A stretch of 47,045 bases of DNA from Adonisia turfae CCMR0081 (GCF_011009555.1 NZ_QXHD01000003.1:84433-131477); one strand, 5' to 3'. Shown: positions 7,805 through 16,757, counted from the first letter of the stretch. Notes: generated by a model from the letters alone, not told the origin. Made by a program: numbers and translations.

Positions 7805-9049
7805 TTGAACACTTCTACTGCTAGCTACCCTAACGAAACAACCGCCCATCAACAGCAGATTGCCCAAACTGATGTTGCTATTGTCGGGGCCGGTATAGTG
7901 GGATTGACCTTAGCCTGTGCGCTTCGCCATAGCGGGCTATCGGTAACCATTATTGAAACTCAGAGTCAGGCGGGAACGGCTGCTCGCGATCGCGCCTACG
8001 CGTTTTCTCTCGTGTCGGCGCGTATCTTTCAACAGCTGGGGGTATGGGACCAGGTGGGCCCCAACATCACCCACTATCAGCGCGTTCGTATGTCTGATTC
8101 AGACCATGGCCAGGCGGTTAATTTTTATCCCAGTGATAGCCCAGCTGAGGTGGTTTACTATAGCGCAGAGCATCCAGTTTTGATTCAGGCTCTTCAGGGC
8201 TTAGTACCCCACATTCAGTGCATCACAACCTACTATGAAACGACGGTAGTTGATATCCAATCAACACCAACGGCGACGGAGCTGACCTTAGAGCGAGGGG
8301 GTGAGCGACAAGTCTTACGTGCCCGCCTGTTAGTGGGGGCCGATGGTGCCCGTTCCCAAATTCGCAACTATGCCGGAATTCAAACCGCCGGATGGGCGTA
8401 TTGGCAATCCTGTATCACCACGGTATTGGCCCCAGCTAAGTCCCATCAGAATACGGCTTACGAAAAGTTTTGGCCCAGTGGCCCGTTTGCTATTCTGCCG
8501 CTTCCTGGCAATCGGTGCCAGGTGGTTTGGACAGCTCCCCATGCTGAAGCCCAAGCCATGGTAGATCTCCCCGAAAAGGCCTTTATGGCTGAGCTACGTC
8601 GGCGTTATGGTGACGACATGGGCGACTTGAAAATGTTAAATCCTCCCATGATATTTCCCGTGCAATTAATGCAAAGCCATCACTATGTAAAACCGGGTCT
8701 GGCCCTGGTGGGGGATGCGGCGCACTGTTGTCATCCCGTGGGGGGGCAAGGGCTGAATATGGGGATTCGTGATGCGGCGGCCCTGGCAACAGTTTTGCAG
8801 ACTGCCCACAGTCGCCAAGAATCCATTGGTGATATCCAAGTACTTAAGCGTTACGAACGTTGGCGGCGCACTGAGAACTGGCTGATTTTAGGCATGACCG
8901 ATCTTCTCAATCGGATGTTTTCTAATAGTATTCTGCCGCTGCGGTGGCTCCGCCAGTCAGGGTTCTGGGTGATTGAACATACGGCCCCCCTCAAACGCAT
9001 GCTTTTGCGAGTGATGACCGGTTTCTTTGGACGACAGCCCACCATTTAA
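7805..9049 (+). CDS. FAD-dependent aromatic hydroxylase, UbiH/VisC/COQ6 family
   Basis: 414 residues. It shows the three classical FAD-monooxygenase motifs: the dinucleotide fold VAIVGAGIVGLTLA (about residues 24-37), the DG motif in LLVGADGARSQIR, and the GD motif LVGDAAHCCHPVGGQGLNMG near residue 300. UbiH-like enzymes hydroxylate the ring of quinone precursors. Cyanobacterial members are candidates for plastoquinone or related ring hydroxylation, which is a family-level inference. The start is TTG 7805: an in-frame stop lies just upstream (7793) and no ATG precedes the FAD motif. Length is normal for the family. Confidence 0.88.
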   Translation: MNTSTASYPNETTAHQQQIAQTDVAIVGAGIVGLTLACALRHSGLSVTIIETQSQAGTAARDRAYAFSLVSARIFQQLGVWDQVGPNITHYQRVRMSDSDHGQAVNFYPSDSPAEVVYYSAEHPVLIQALQGLVPHIQCITTYYETTVVDIQSTPTATELTLERGGERQVLRARLLVGADGARSQIRNYAGIQTAGWAYWQSCITTVLAPAKSHQNTAYEKFWPSGPFAILPLPGNRCQVVWTAPHAEAQAMVDLPEKAFMAELRRRYGDDMGDLKMLNPPMIFPVQLMQSHHYVKPGLALVGDAAHCCHPVGGQGLNMGIRDAAALATVLQTAHSRQESIGDIQVLKRYERWRRTENWLILGMTDLLNRMFSNSILPLRWLRQSGFWVIEHTAPLKRMLLRVMTGFFGRQPTI

Positions 9050-9449
9050 GGCAAGTTTATTGCAAAGATGCAGCTGAAAGTGCAGACATGGGAGTCAGTC
9101 ATATAGGTGAGGGCTACCCTAAATAATCCAGTTGAGCAGCGTTAGGAGACTTATACTTAACGCTGTTTTAATAGATATTCATAAATGTATTACGGACTGC
9201 ATAAACCTAATTTGATATGTATCCACCGTAGCCCAGGATATACATTACGCTTTTTGGCGTAAACGATTACTAGGATTGCTGATGGTTTTGCTGGCGTGGA
9301 TTTCCTATTCTTTGTATCAAGGGTGTTTCAAATGACAGTGTTAGTCAATAACGGTTGTTTAACGATAACAACTTGCAGTCAGGCCTTACTTGGCTGACGT
9401 GTCATTTCTACCTACGCATCAACCACTACACCTGGAAAAACGTCGCATT
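9050..9449. other. 400-bp intergenic stretch without a recognised gene
   Basis: Lies between the FAD hydroxylase and the first of two paralogous small genes. I see no tRNA, palindrome or convincing ORF. A TTG-initiated extension of the next gene from 9390 is possible but unsupported, because the paralog comparison favours the ATG at 9450. Confidence 0.5.
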
Positions 9450-9722
9450 ATGCAGTCTTTATCTCTACCTAACCCTGCTCGCTTTCAAGCGAACAACTAT
9501 CCAATGCCAGCTGTTAAGGCATCTACTATGCAGCGGATGGGAGCTCGTTGTTGGCGTTGTTTAATCAATCAAGGTGTGCCCTTTAAAGACGCTAGGGAAC
9601 TTGCGATCGCAATTGTTCACTTCATCTATTTAGATAGCACCCCATCCAAGACACAAAAATATTTAATTGATCAATACCAGCAACATATTTGTGCTGCGAG
9701 ATTGTCATCTCTGCAGTTTTAG
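9450..9722 (+). CDS. Small protein of unknown function, paralog 1 of a tandem pair
   Basis: 90 residues from ATG 9450. It aligns with the gene at 9978 over its whole length: both start MQS, and both share W.R.L...GVP..DA.E.AIAIV, then LD..PS...K.LI..Y.QH.CA..L..L. I do not know the family. The sequence looks helical, with several conserved Trp, Cys and His positions and no signal peptide or membrane segment. The shared MQS start supports ATG 9450 over the TTG at 9390. The 255 bp between the two genes holds no ORF. Confidence 0.65.
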   Translation: MQSLSLPNPARFQANNYPMPAVKASTMQRMGARCWRCLINQGVPFKDARELAIAIVHFIYLDSTPSKTQKYLIDQYQQHICAARLSSLQF

Positions 9723-9977
9723 GGAAGTTCAAACGCTTGTGCTTAGGTATTTAACAATGGAACTGACGGGGTACACAGGGTCTGTGTGATCAATCACCCC
9801 AAAGATATGGGAGCAAATCACACCAACCTTTTCGCAGGTTGAATAAATTTAAAAACATAGTCTTCACGGTTTTTGTAAAGGCTTTACATGGAGTCAGCAA
9901 TCTAACGGTCCCACGGTGTTCTATAAGATTTGTTGTTTCCTGAGTCACACTTACCCGCTTATGTGGAGGGGGATCTT

Positions 9978-10256
9978 ATGCAGTCACCAGCAGCTGTTTT
10001 ATTAGAAAGAAAAACAAAATCCATTTCCAAAGGCTCTAAGCGAGCAAAGCTTAAGCGTATAGGAATCAAGCATTGGCAGCGCCTGATGAGAGTTGGTGTC
10101 CCCCAGGATCACGCCAAAGAAATTGCAATTGCAGTTGTTCGTTACAGCCATCTTGACTGCCGTCCATCGTTTGAGGAGAAGCGCTTAATTGGCCGCTACT
10201 GTCAGCATCTATGCGCTGTTGGTCTGTGGCGTTTAGAAATGTTGCTAGGCAGCTGA
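9978..10256 (+). CDS. Small protein of unknown function, paralog 2 of a tandem pair
   Basis: 92 residues from ATG 9978, preceded by a strong Shine-Dalgarno sequence (GGAGGGGG about 7 bases upstream). The TTG at 9930 is therefore unlikely to be the start. The N-terminal third is basic (many Lys and Arg), and the rest matches paralog 1 (HWQRLMRVGVP, EIAIAVV, LIGRYCQHLCAVGL). The basic N-terminus could bind nucleic acid, but that is a guess. A 24-bp perfect palindrome follows the stop. Confidence 0.72.
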   Translation: MQSPAAVLLERKTKSISKGSKRAKLKRIGIKHWQRLMRVGVPQDHAKEIAIAVVRYSHLDCRPSFEEKRLIGRYCQHLCAVGLWRLEMLLGS

Positions 10257-10268
10257 AAGTATTTACAC

Positions 10269-10295
10269 GTAGGGGCGCACAGCTGTGCGCCCCTA
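10269..10295. repeat. GTAG-headed perfect palindrome
   Basis: A perfect 24-bp palindrome (10271-10294; arms AGGGGCGCACAG/CTGTGCGCCCCT) preceded by GT, so it reads GTAGGGGC. It sits between two convergent genes and could act as a bidirectional terminator as well as a REP-type element. Confidence 0.7.
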
Positions 10296-10320
10296 TCACA
10301 AAATTATTATCAATAATAAT

Positions 10321-10587
10321 CTACGCTGAGACTGCTAGCAGCTCATCTAGCTTCTGACTAGCATCCAGGGCATGGAGCGAATCACAGCCGCCAACATGCT
10401 CGTCATTAATAAAAATCTGAGGAACTGAACGTTTACCATCAGACCCACGGGCCACCATAGCATCCCGTGCTTCTTCGTCCCCATCAATTATATGCTCAAG
10501 ATAATCAACACCTTTGCTGTCTAAAAGTCGCTTGGCGCGAATACAGAAAGGGCAGGTCATCCAAGTGTAGATCTCTACCTTTGCCAT
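10321..10587 (-). CDS. grxC: Glutaredoxin, class I dithiol
   Basis: 88 residues, full length for a glutaredoxin. The redox centre is CPFC (Cys12 and Cys15) in MAKVEIYTWMTCPFCIRAK. The cis-Pro loop SVPQIFIN and the glutathione-binding GGCDSL segment are both present. It reduces protein or glutathione mixed disulfides in the cytosol. It is followed 89 bp away by the divergently unrelated P-loop gene on the same strand upstream; a shared transcript is possible but not shown. Confidence 0.93.
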   Translation of the reverse strand: MAKVEIYTWMTCPFCIRAKRLLDSKGVDYLEHIIDGDEEARDAMVARGSDGKRSVPQIFINDEHVGGCDSLHALDASQKLDELLAVSA

Positions 10588-10676
10588 AGTTTAGATACCG
10601 GAAATAAAAACTGCTGGTGAGATCCTAACGCATCTATATGCCAGAAATCATGCCAGAAATCTGTTAAATATGCGGC

Positions 10677-11882
10677 TTAAAAATCTACACCACGTTTGAG
10701 TTCCACACCCCGCTCTGCATAGTGTTTGTGGTTAAATACTTCGGAATGGGCACTGGCCAGTTGAAAGTAGGCTGGGGGGTTTTTGCACCGACCCGTGATG
10801 ATTACTTGGGTATCCTTCGGTTTACGCAATAATGCCTGGATAATGGGCTCTTCTGGCAAGAGTTCCAGGTCTACGGTGGGGTTGAGTTCATCCAAAATGA
10901 TGGTTTTGTATAGGCCCGAAGCAATGGCTGTGCGAGCGATTTCCCAGCCGCGCTCAGCCTCCACATAGTCAATGGTTTGCTGCTGACCGCGCCAGACAAT
11001 GGCATCCCGCCCACAACGTTGGTGGTCCACCAGGTTCGGGTAGCTCTGACGCAGGGCGGCAATGGCTGAATCCTCGGTATATCCCTTTCCTCCCTTTAGC
11101 CACTGAATGATCATGACCCGGTGAGACTTGTCCTGGCTGATGCCAATGCCGATGGCCTGTAGCGCTTTGCCCAGGGCGCTGGTGGATTTTCCTTTGCCGT
11201 CTCCGGTGTAAATTTCAATGCCAGTGAGACCTGGAATCTCGGAGGTGGCATAGTGTTGGGGTTTCATCTCCGAGTGTAGATCGGCCACCTCTAGCAAGGC
11301 GACAGGGGCACTACGCCCGGTTGCAATAATTTCTAAATAGTCAGGCTTGCGTCGCAGGGTACGGACAACATCGTCAATGTCCAGCAGTCCCAGGTCAAGG
11401 ACCGGGTTTAACTCATCCAGCACCACAACAGAATAGAGACCCGATGCGATCGCTCCCTTCGCCACATCCCAGCCTCGCTGTGCTTCTTGCTTATCAAACT
11501 TAGTAATGTCGTCAGCTCCAAAATACTCAGCTCGTCCCGTACGCACCTGATCGATCAGGTGGGGAAAGCCCCGTTGCAATGCCTCAATGGCGGCATCTTC
11601 GTCATAGGTGCGTCCGGGGCCTTTCAGAAACCGCAACAGCAGCACCCGACTTTCCATAAAAGTTTGGATACCTAAGCCAATGGAACGCAGAACCACCCCC
11701 AACGCCACCTGGGATTTACCTTTACCTTCGCCGTCGTAGACATGGATCTGCCCCACCATGCGCTCTGAGTTTTTTTGCGCGGTACGAATACCGATACCGG
11801 AACGAACCATGGGGAGCTTAGGAGTATAGTTGGCCGCCTTTGATTGTAGCGTTAGGCAACGTTGTAGGGGCATTGTATGCAA
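10677..11882 (-). CDS. Double P-loop protein related to cob(I)alamin adenosyltransferase (CobA/BtuR type)
   Basis: 401 residues made of two homologous halves. The first P-loop is GEGKGKS (51-57) and the second GDGKGKS (227-233). Each half repeats the CobA signatures: a LLRFLKG or IIQWLKG strand, GLYSVVVLDELNPVLDL or GLYKTIILDELNPTVDL as Walker B, and IATGR or IITGR. CobA enzymes transfer adenosyl from ATP to corrinoids. Normal enzymes are about 200 residues, so this is an internal duplication, which I believe is common in cyanobacteria. The true start may be internal (MVRSGIGIRT at residue 25 or MVGQIHVYDG at 42). Whether both halves bind ATP or corrinoid is not known from sequence. Confidence 0.82.
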   Translation of the reverse strand: MHTMPLQRCLTLQSKAANYTPKLPMVRSGIGIRTAQKNSERMVGQIHVYDGEGKGKSQVALGVVLRSIGLGIQTFMESRVLLLRFLKGPGRTYDEDAAIEALQRGFPHLIDQVRTGRAEYFGADDITKFDKQEAQRGWDVAKGAIASGLYSVVVLDELNPVLDLGLLDIDDVVRTLRRKPDYLEIIATGRSAPVALLEVADLHSEMKPQHYATSEIPGLTGIEIYTGDGKGKSTSALGKALQAIGIGISQDKSHRVMIIQWLKGGKGYTEDSAIAALRQSYPNLVDHQRCGRDAIVWRGQQQTIDYVEAERGWEIARTAIASGLYKTIILDELNPTVDLELLPEEPIIQALLRKPKDTQVIITGRCKNPPAYFQLASAHSEVFNHKHYAERGVELKRGVDF

Positions 11883-11987
11883 CGTCTCTACACCAATGCC
11901 CCAAAATTAAACGCATCATTTATATATTTAGATGTTCTTATTTGCAAATTGGGTATACCCTAATGTCTGAGATTCTCGGATGGGTCT

Positions 11988-12557
11988 ATGGGCGAACTTG
12001 AACCGGTTTTTCCGCTCAAAGCGGTAATGTTCCAGATTGTATTTTTATTGGTGGCCATTGCCTTAGAAGGAATGGTGCTGCGGCAACAGCTACGGCTTGG
12101 TTACAAGCAAAGTATCCGATATGCAGCGGCGGTTAATTTACTGGCGGTGGTGGTCGGTTGGTTGGCCTTTTTGGCGATCGAGCCGTTGTTTGAACCCAGG
12201 CTCCAGGCCCAGGTGATTAGCTATGTGTTGTTTGACAACTTGATCAACAATACCCTCAAGCCCCAGATGGGATGGATCATTCTGGTGATGGGCCTGGTGG
12301 CGTTCTTTATGACGCTAATTCTGAAGCTCAAAGGACTGGAGCTGATGATGAGAGCTGCCAATGAATGGAACTTACCCTCTAAGCCGAAAAATCTGACCCG
12401 TAAGGAACGCTATAGTCGCTCTCGAACGGGTACAACCTTATATAAGGAAGCTGCCTCTCAATTTGCGATCGCAGTCCTCCAGGCCAATGCCCTGAGTTTT
12501 AGTGCCATCCTACTATTATTGATACTGCGGTCTTACGTTCTGAGGGGTGTCGCATGA
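11988..12557 (+). CDS. fraC: Filament integrity protein FraC
   Basis: 189 residues, all-membrane, with about four hydrophobic segments (MFQIVFLLVAIALEGMVL, AAAVNLLAVVVGWLAFLA, MGWIILVMGLVAFFMTLIL and a C-terminal AILLLLILRSYVL). It matches the cyanobacterial FraC pattern: P..A..FQ..FLLVAIALE....R..L...SI.YA...NL....GW. FraC, FraD and FraE are required for filament integrity and septal junction function in heterocyst-forming cyanobacteria. An out-of-frame ATG at 11980 was ignored. It overlaps fraD by four bases (ATGA), so the two are translationally coupled. Confidence 0.85.
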   Translation: MGELEPVFPLKAVMFQIVFLLVAIALEGMVLRQQLRLGYKQSIRYAAAVNLLAVVVGWLAFLAIEPLFEPRLQAQVISYVLFDNLINNTLKPQMGWIILVMGLVAFFMTLILKLKGLELMMRAANEWNLPSKPKNLTRKERYSRSRTGTTLYKEAASQFAIAVLQANALSFSAILLLLILRSYVLRGVA

Positions 12558-13549
12558 TTGACGTACTCAAGGATGCCATTAATAAAATTCGCGGCCTGAT
12601 TACCCCACCTAGCTATCTGTCTTGGCAAACATTGTTGCTGCTCAGTTTATTTTCTTGGGGCATGGCAACCATTGCTGACAGCACTGAAGCCACCCCCTTC
12701 ACAGTGGCCTTACTGAGTGCCTTTAGCTGGTTATTTTTAACCGTTGCCATCTGGTGGGGGCTCGCCAAAAATCCGGTGATGCTGGGGGATATTTCCATCA
12801 GTCCCTGGATTACATCGGCGGTCCTCTGTGTCTTTCTGTTCAGGCCCTGGACGACTGAGCGTTTGCAGTTAGCCATTAGCCTATGGCCAGTGATCGCAAC
12901 GATCCTGGTGGCGATTCCTAAATTTTCAAACTGGAAACTGGAGTGGAAGCTACCCAAGCCCCCGGTACGTCAGGAACTGATTGTCCTATTGCTAATCAAC
13001 CTGTTGTTTAGCAGCTGGATCATGTTTTACTTTCGCATCCAGCATTGGTTTAACGACTATCCTAGCCTCATTGCCGAAAATTTAGATAACAGCGCCTTTG
13101 TCTACCGACTTGGCAGTAATACGGACAGCGATTCCCAGGCCAATATCCTCTTAACTAGCGCGGCGGATACCCTAGTTAAAGAGTTGGATAATGCCCCCTG
13201 GCCCCGCGTTGAGCGCTGGCTGCTGAACTTGGACAACAGTATTAATTCCGTTGCCGAAGGAATTGTCCTCAATGCGATAAATGAAGGCGTCTTTTGGAGC
13301 CTGGATGCCCCCCGTCCCAAATCTCTGTCCAATGGCTATCAGCTACGGTTACGCGCCAACTGGCTAGGACCCACTGCCCAACAAAATGGCTATTACGTTG
13401 AAAAAGTGTGCACCCTTTTACCCCGCACTCTCAAAAAAAATACCAATGATGAATCTCCTCAGAATTCAACCCCCACCGCCCAGGTAACCTGTGCTGATCA
13501 GACCACCAAGGTTGAGCGTCAGGGCATCCTTGAAGATGCGGCCACCTAG
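12554..13549 (+). CDS. fraD: Septal junction protein FraD
   Basis: 331 residues. The N-terminal half has about five hydrophobic helices (LLLLSLFSWGMATI, VALLSAFSWLFLTVAIWWGL, ITSAVLCVFLF, LAISLWPVIATILVAI, ELIVLLLINLLFSSWIMFYF), followed by a soluble C-terminal part of about 160 residues. This is the FraD layout: membrane helices plus a periplasmic domain. In Anabaena FraD is part of the septal junction plug. Identification rests on topology, length and position between fraC and fraE. The C-terminal tail carries two Cys residues (VCTLLP and VTCADQ). Confidence 0.82.
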   Translation: MIDVLKDAINKIRGLITPPSYLSWQTLLLLSLFSWGMATIADSTEATPFTVALLSAFSWLFLTVAIWWGLAKNPVMLGDISISPWITSAVLCVFLFRPWTTERLQLAISLWPVIATILVAIPKFSNWKLEWKLPKPPVRQELIVLLLINLLFSSWIMFYFRIQHWFNDYPSLIAENLDNSAFVYRLGSNTDSDSQANILLTSAADTLVKELDNAPWPRVERWLLNLDNSINSVAEGIVLNAINEGVFWSLDAPRPKSLSNGYQLRLRANWLGPTAQQNGYYVEKVCTLLPRTLKKNTNDESPQNSTPTAQVTCADQTTKVERQGILEDAAT

Positions 13550-13561
13550 ATGCCGATATCT

Positions 13562-13589
13562 GTGGGGACGTTCCATGGAACGTCCCCAC
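13562..13589. repeat. Perfect 28-bp palindrome between fraD and fraE
   Basis: Arms GTGGGGACGTTCCA/TGGAACGTCCCCAC meet without a loop. It occupies most of the 73-bp gap and could attenuate fraE expression relative to fraCD. It resembles the GTAGGGGC family but lacks the GTAG head. Confidence 0.65.
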
Positions 13590-13622
13590 GTGACAAAAAT
13601 TAAATGAGAGATAAATCCGCCT

Positions 13623-14405
13623 ATGCTAAATCTGCCTCGCATCATCGTAGTTGCACGTAATGTCTTTTTAGAAGTCATTCGCGATCGCATCCTTTATCTA
13701 GCAGGGCTATTTGCTGTACTGATGGTGCTTGCCTCAGTATTGCTCCCCCCCGTTGCAGCTGGTACATCGGAAAAGATCTTTCTAGACCTGGGCATGGCAG
13801 CCATCAACCTATTTACCCTGGTGGTGGCGATCTTTGTAGGCACTAGTTTAGTCAACAAAGAAATCGAGAAAAAAACGGTGCTGGTGCTCATTGCCAAACC
13901 CGTTAGCCGGTTTGAAATTATTCTGGGTAAACACCTGGGGCTATCCGCTGTGATCGGGGTGCTAATGCTGGTGCAGACAGGCATTTTTATCGTGCTGCTT
14001 ACCGTTCAACAAATTGAATTTCCAGCCGGGAGCATGTTGGTTGCGATCGCCTTCATGTATCTCGAAATGCTGCTTATGATCGCCATCACTATTGTATTTG
14101 GCGTCTTCACCAGCTCTCTACTCGCCACATTACTCTCATTTGGCACCTACCTAGTCGGCCACCTCAGCACCGACCTCCTCAAGCTCAGTCAGCTAGCCGA
14201 ATCCGAAAATTTCCAGAAAGCCATAGAAGCCATGTATTTGGTCATTCCCGACCTGGAACGCCTCAACCTCAAAAACGAAGCCGTCTATGGTGCCACACTG
14301 CTGCCAGACCCTGGCACCTTAGCCCTAAACGCGGTCTACGCCTTAATCTATACAGCCCTTTTACTCCTCATCGCCGGTAACATTTTTACCCGCCGACAGT
14401 TTTGA
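13623..14405 (+). CDS. fraE: ABC-type permease FraE
   Basis: 260 residues with six hydrophobic segments and the ABC-2 type permease pattern (LFTLVVAIFVGTSLVNKEIEKKTVLVLIAKPVSR), which is typical of NosY/ABC-2 membrane subunits. It lies third in the fraCDE order, 73 bp after fraD. FraE homologues are needed for filament integrity. No ATPase subunit is encoded next to it, so its partner must be elsewhere. Confidence 0.85.
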   Translation: MLNLPRIIVVARNVFLEVIRDRILYLAGLFAVLMVLASVLLPPVAAGTSEKIFLDLGMAAINLFTLVVAIFVGTSLVNKEIEKKTVLVLIAKPVSRFEIILGKHLGLSAVIGVLMLVQTGIFIVLLTVQQIEFPAGSMLVAIAFMYLEMLLMIAITIVFGVFTSSLLATLLSFGTYLVGHLSTDLLKLSQLAESENFQKAIEAMYLVIPDLERLNLKNEAVYGATLLPDPGTLALNAVYALIYTALLLLIAGNIFTRRQF

Positions 14406-14487
14406 GAGTCCAGCGGCCTCATTTACCTAACTTCTTTCCCAGATGCGACTATCCAGAATTTTCTTTAACTTGTTGGGACGGTTACAA

Positions 14488-15684
14488 CTAGGTCCAAAAA
14501 AAATGATAGATAGTGGGAAAGAAAATAATTGCGAATATCATTAACCAATAAACAGTAATGAAAAATATAGATATTGAAGCATATAAATATTTACCCAAAT
14601 TCATCGAAAAAGATGCCAAAAACTTATCTGGTCTGCAAGACACTAAAAACCTAAAGCCTCTTTTAACTTCAACCATAGAATTTTGGCAAAATTCTTCTAC
14701 ACCAAGAGCATCCACAAATACAAAATATCCGTCAGAGCCAGGAACAAAAAAGTTTCCATTAATCAAAACACGAAGTGCCATAAAACATAGCAAAAGAAAG
14801 CAGATAAAAGACATATCTGGCCCAAAAACCTGCCTAACAAAAACCATATTTGCCAACAAAAGTAACAACAATATGTCCATTGCGATGCCAGCAATCGAGA
14901 CTTTAATTTTTTTACCTTTGTCTTTCCAGAAAGACACCGAGTCTACTGATGTATAAACAACAGGAATCATCCCTTGCAGAAGCGCCAAACCCATGCTGTT
15001 AGAGTATCCCCCAAGCCATTTATAGATAAGATAGTGCGCGCTTTCGTGAAGAAACGTAGTCAGTGCAATTAAAAATAGTACAATCAAAGAAATAAGTACC
15101 TGCGGGAGAGTAATGAGACTCGCCAAGTGGATAAACTCAATGTTATAGTTTTCTCTCGCAGCTAACAGTAAAATATTACCTAAAACAAGTAAGAAATAAG
15201 TCAGTATTGAAAATTTCTGAAAAATTTTATTCGAACAGGCCTTTTCCAGCCAGGTCCCCTTTAAATCTACTGAAAATAGCTTAAAAAATTGGAAATTACC
15301 TCTCATTTCCCTTTTCAAATTCAGCCCGAATTTCTTTTTCAAGATCGCCGCTAATTTCAGAAAGGCATAGTCAAAGATCGTCTTTTTTTGCATCCTGGCA
15401 ATATCTACAGCCAGTTTTCTTTGCTCCTCTAAGCTAAGCAGTAACTTCAACCTGCGAGCATGTCCTATAAGCTCTTCAACAAATTCAACATCAAAATCAA
15501 ATTTATCTTTATAGATATTAAAAATTATCTGGTAGTCAGGTGTTTTAGCATACTGTTTGATCATTTCATATTCGATTTTACTTAAGCGCAAAATTGCCTG
15601 ATTGATCTGGTTTCTCAGCACCAAGGCGTCGTTTTCATAATCAATATAAACAACTTCAAAGTTTTTATTTAGCGCTTCTTGCAT
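14488..15684 (-). CDS. Membrane M50-type metalloprotease with PqqD-like N-terminus, TOMM cluster
   Basis: 398 residues from ATG 15684 (GGA about 6 bases upstream, 17 bases after the dehydrogenase stop); a TTG at 15723 is less likely. Residues about 10-80 look like a PqqD/RRE-type winged helix (ALVLRNQINQAILRL, DVEFVEELIGHARRLKLL). The remainder is a polytopic membrane protein. The zinc motif HESAH lies within a membrane helix (TTFLHESAHYLIYKW), and a second conserved motif VPGSDGYFVFVDAL supplies the usual Asp of site-2-protease-like enzymes. In peptide-antibiotic clusters such proteins are candidates for leader removal during or before export. It is the last gene of the cluster and AT-rich. 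The substrate is inferred from neighbours only. Confidence 0.78.
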   Translation of the reverse strand: MQEALNKNFEVVYIDYENDALVLRNQINQAILRLSKIEYEMIKQYAKTPDYQIIFNIYKDKFDFDVEFVEELIGHARRLKLLLSLEEQRKLAVDIARMQKKTIFDYAFLKLAAILKKKFGLNLKREMRGNFQFFKLFSVDLKGTWLEKACSNKIFQKFSILTYFLLVLGNILLLAARENYNIEFIHLASLITLPQVLISLIVLFLIALTTFLHESAHYLIYKWLGGYSNSMGLALLQGMIPVVYTSVDSVSFWKDKGKKIKVSIAGIAMDILLLLLLANMVFVRQVFGPDMSFICFLLLCFMALRVLINGNFFVPGSDGYFVFVDALGVEEFCQNSMVEVKRGFRFLVSCRPDKFLASFSMNLGKYLYASISIFFITVYWLMIFAIIFFPTIYHFFWT

Positions 15685-15700
15685 ATTTCCAATATAGTGT

Positions 15701-16612
15701 CTATCTGATGTCCTTCTTGCCAACTAAAACGACGTTTAGAACTGTTTCATCAGCCCCATCTAAGCCCAACACCTCATTTAACTCATCATCGTAATAGCCT
15801 CCACAAGCACAACATCCCAAGTCCATGGCCGCACAAGTCAAGTACAGATTTTGTGTAATGGCACCTGCATCAATCAAAGCAAACCGCAAACCTCGATCTT
15901 GATATTTGTATGCAGTTCGATTTAAGCATCCCGCCAGAATAATGATTCCAGAAACGTTCACAAAATCCATATCAGCTCGACTAAGTGAAAAGAAAATCTC
16001 TTGGACGATTTCTTTAACATTGTTATCCCGAAAGCCCCCCCTCGGCATAAGTCTATCCAGAGTAACTTGCTCTTGATTATAATGGTAAACCCCATTCTCT
16101 AAACCGACCGTATTTGAACTGATCAAGAACAACTCAATTGGGTATAGGCCTCCACCAGAACCTATGTTTCGCCTTGCAGGCATGCCCCTCATAATCGGTT
16201 TGTCATCATCTTTTCTTTTCGCAGGGTCTAAAATAAAACAACCGCCTTGCAACACTTTTGATAATTCATCAAAGGTGATTCCTTCAGGAGAATAATGGCG
16301 ATTGCTTTGTCGACGATGATAGATTTCCTGTAGACTATCTAACAGCTCACAGGCTGAGTTGTCGTCTGACAAGTCTGGCAAAGGTATACTTTCGAACGAG
16401 CTGAGTTCTGCGCTATTGTTGCAGATATGTCGCACAATATATGAGTTACTCGTAATCTCATGAACGTGCTTACCGAAATCATCAACGTTATATCGCGTAA
16501 TCTTTGAGACTTCTATAAAGTCATATGATTCTGGACTTAAATGCTTGTCATAAAATGCATTGTGATGTTTATCTTTAACATCTACAAGGTAATAATTATT
16601 CTGACCTCTCAT
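15701..16612 (-). CDS. SagB-type FMN dehydrogenase of a TOMM cluster
   Basis: 303 residues. The nitroreductase-like fold is clear: RRQSNRHYSPEGITFDELSKVL (FMN phosphate-binding Arg/Ser region), GGLYPIELFLIS, and C-terminal FALIDAGAITQNLYLTCAAMDLGCCACGG. SagB/ThcOx enzymes oxidise azolines made by the cyclodehydratase to aromatic thiazoles and oxazoles. The gene lies between the YcaO gene and the M50 protease on the same strand. AAGGA about 10 bases upstream fits the start at 16612. In the 145-bp gap upstream, the minus strand reads TATAAAAT at 16679-16672, a possible -10 element for a second promoter; no good -35 is seen. Confidence 0.9.
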   Translation of the reverse strand: MRGQNNYYLVDVKDKHHNAFYDKHLSPESYDFIEVSKITRYNVDDFGKHVHEITSNSYIVRHICNNSAELSSFESIPLPDLSDDNSACELLDSLQEIYHRRQSNRHYSPEGITFDELSKVLQGGCFILDPAKRKDDDKPIMRGMPARRNIGSGGGLYPIELFLISSNTVGLENGVYHYNQEQVTLDRLMPRGGFRDNNVKEIVQEIFFSLSRADMDFVNVSGIIILAGCLNRTAYKYQDRGLRFALIDAGAITQNLYLTCAAMDLGCCACGGYYDDELNEVLGLDGADETVLNVVLVGKKDIR

Positions 16613-16757
16613 GTTGTCTACATCCTTCTCTAATTTACGGTTAAAAGTCGTTTGAACGCCCTAAAATTAAAATTTTATACTCCGCCAATGTGAAAATTTG
16701 AGTGTTCCTATAGGCAAACACCAAATTTGAACGTAGCCAAGGTGTTAGATTCAACAA

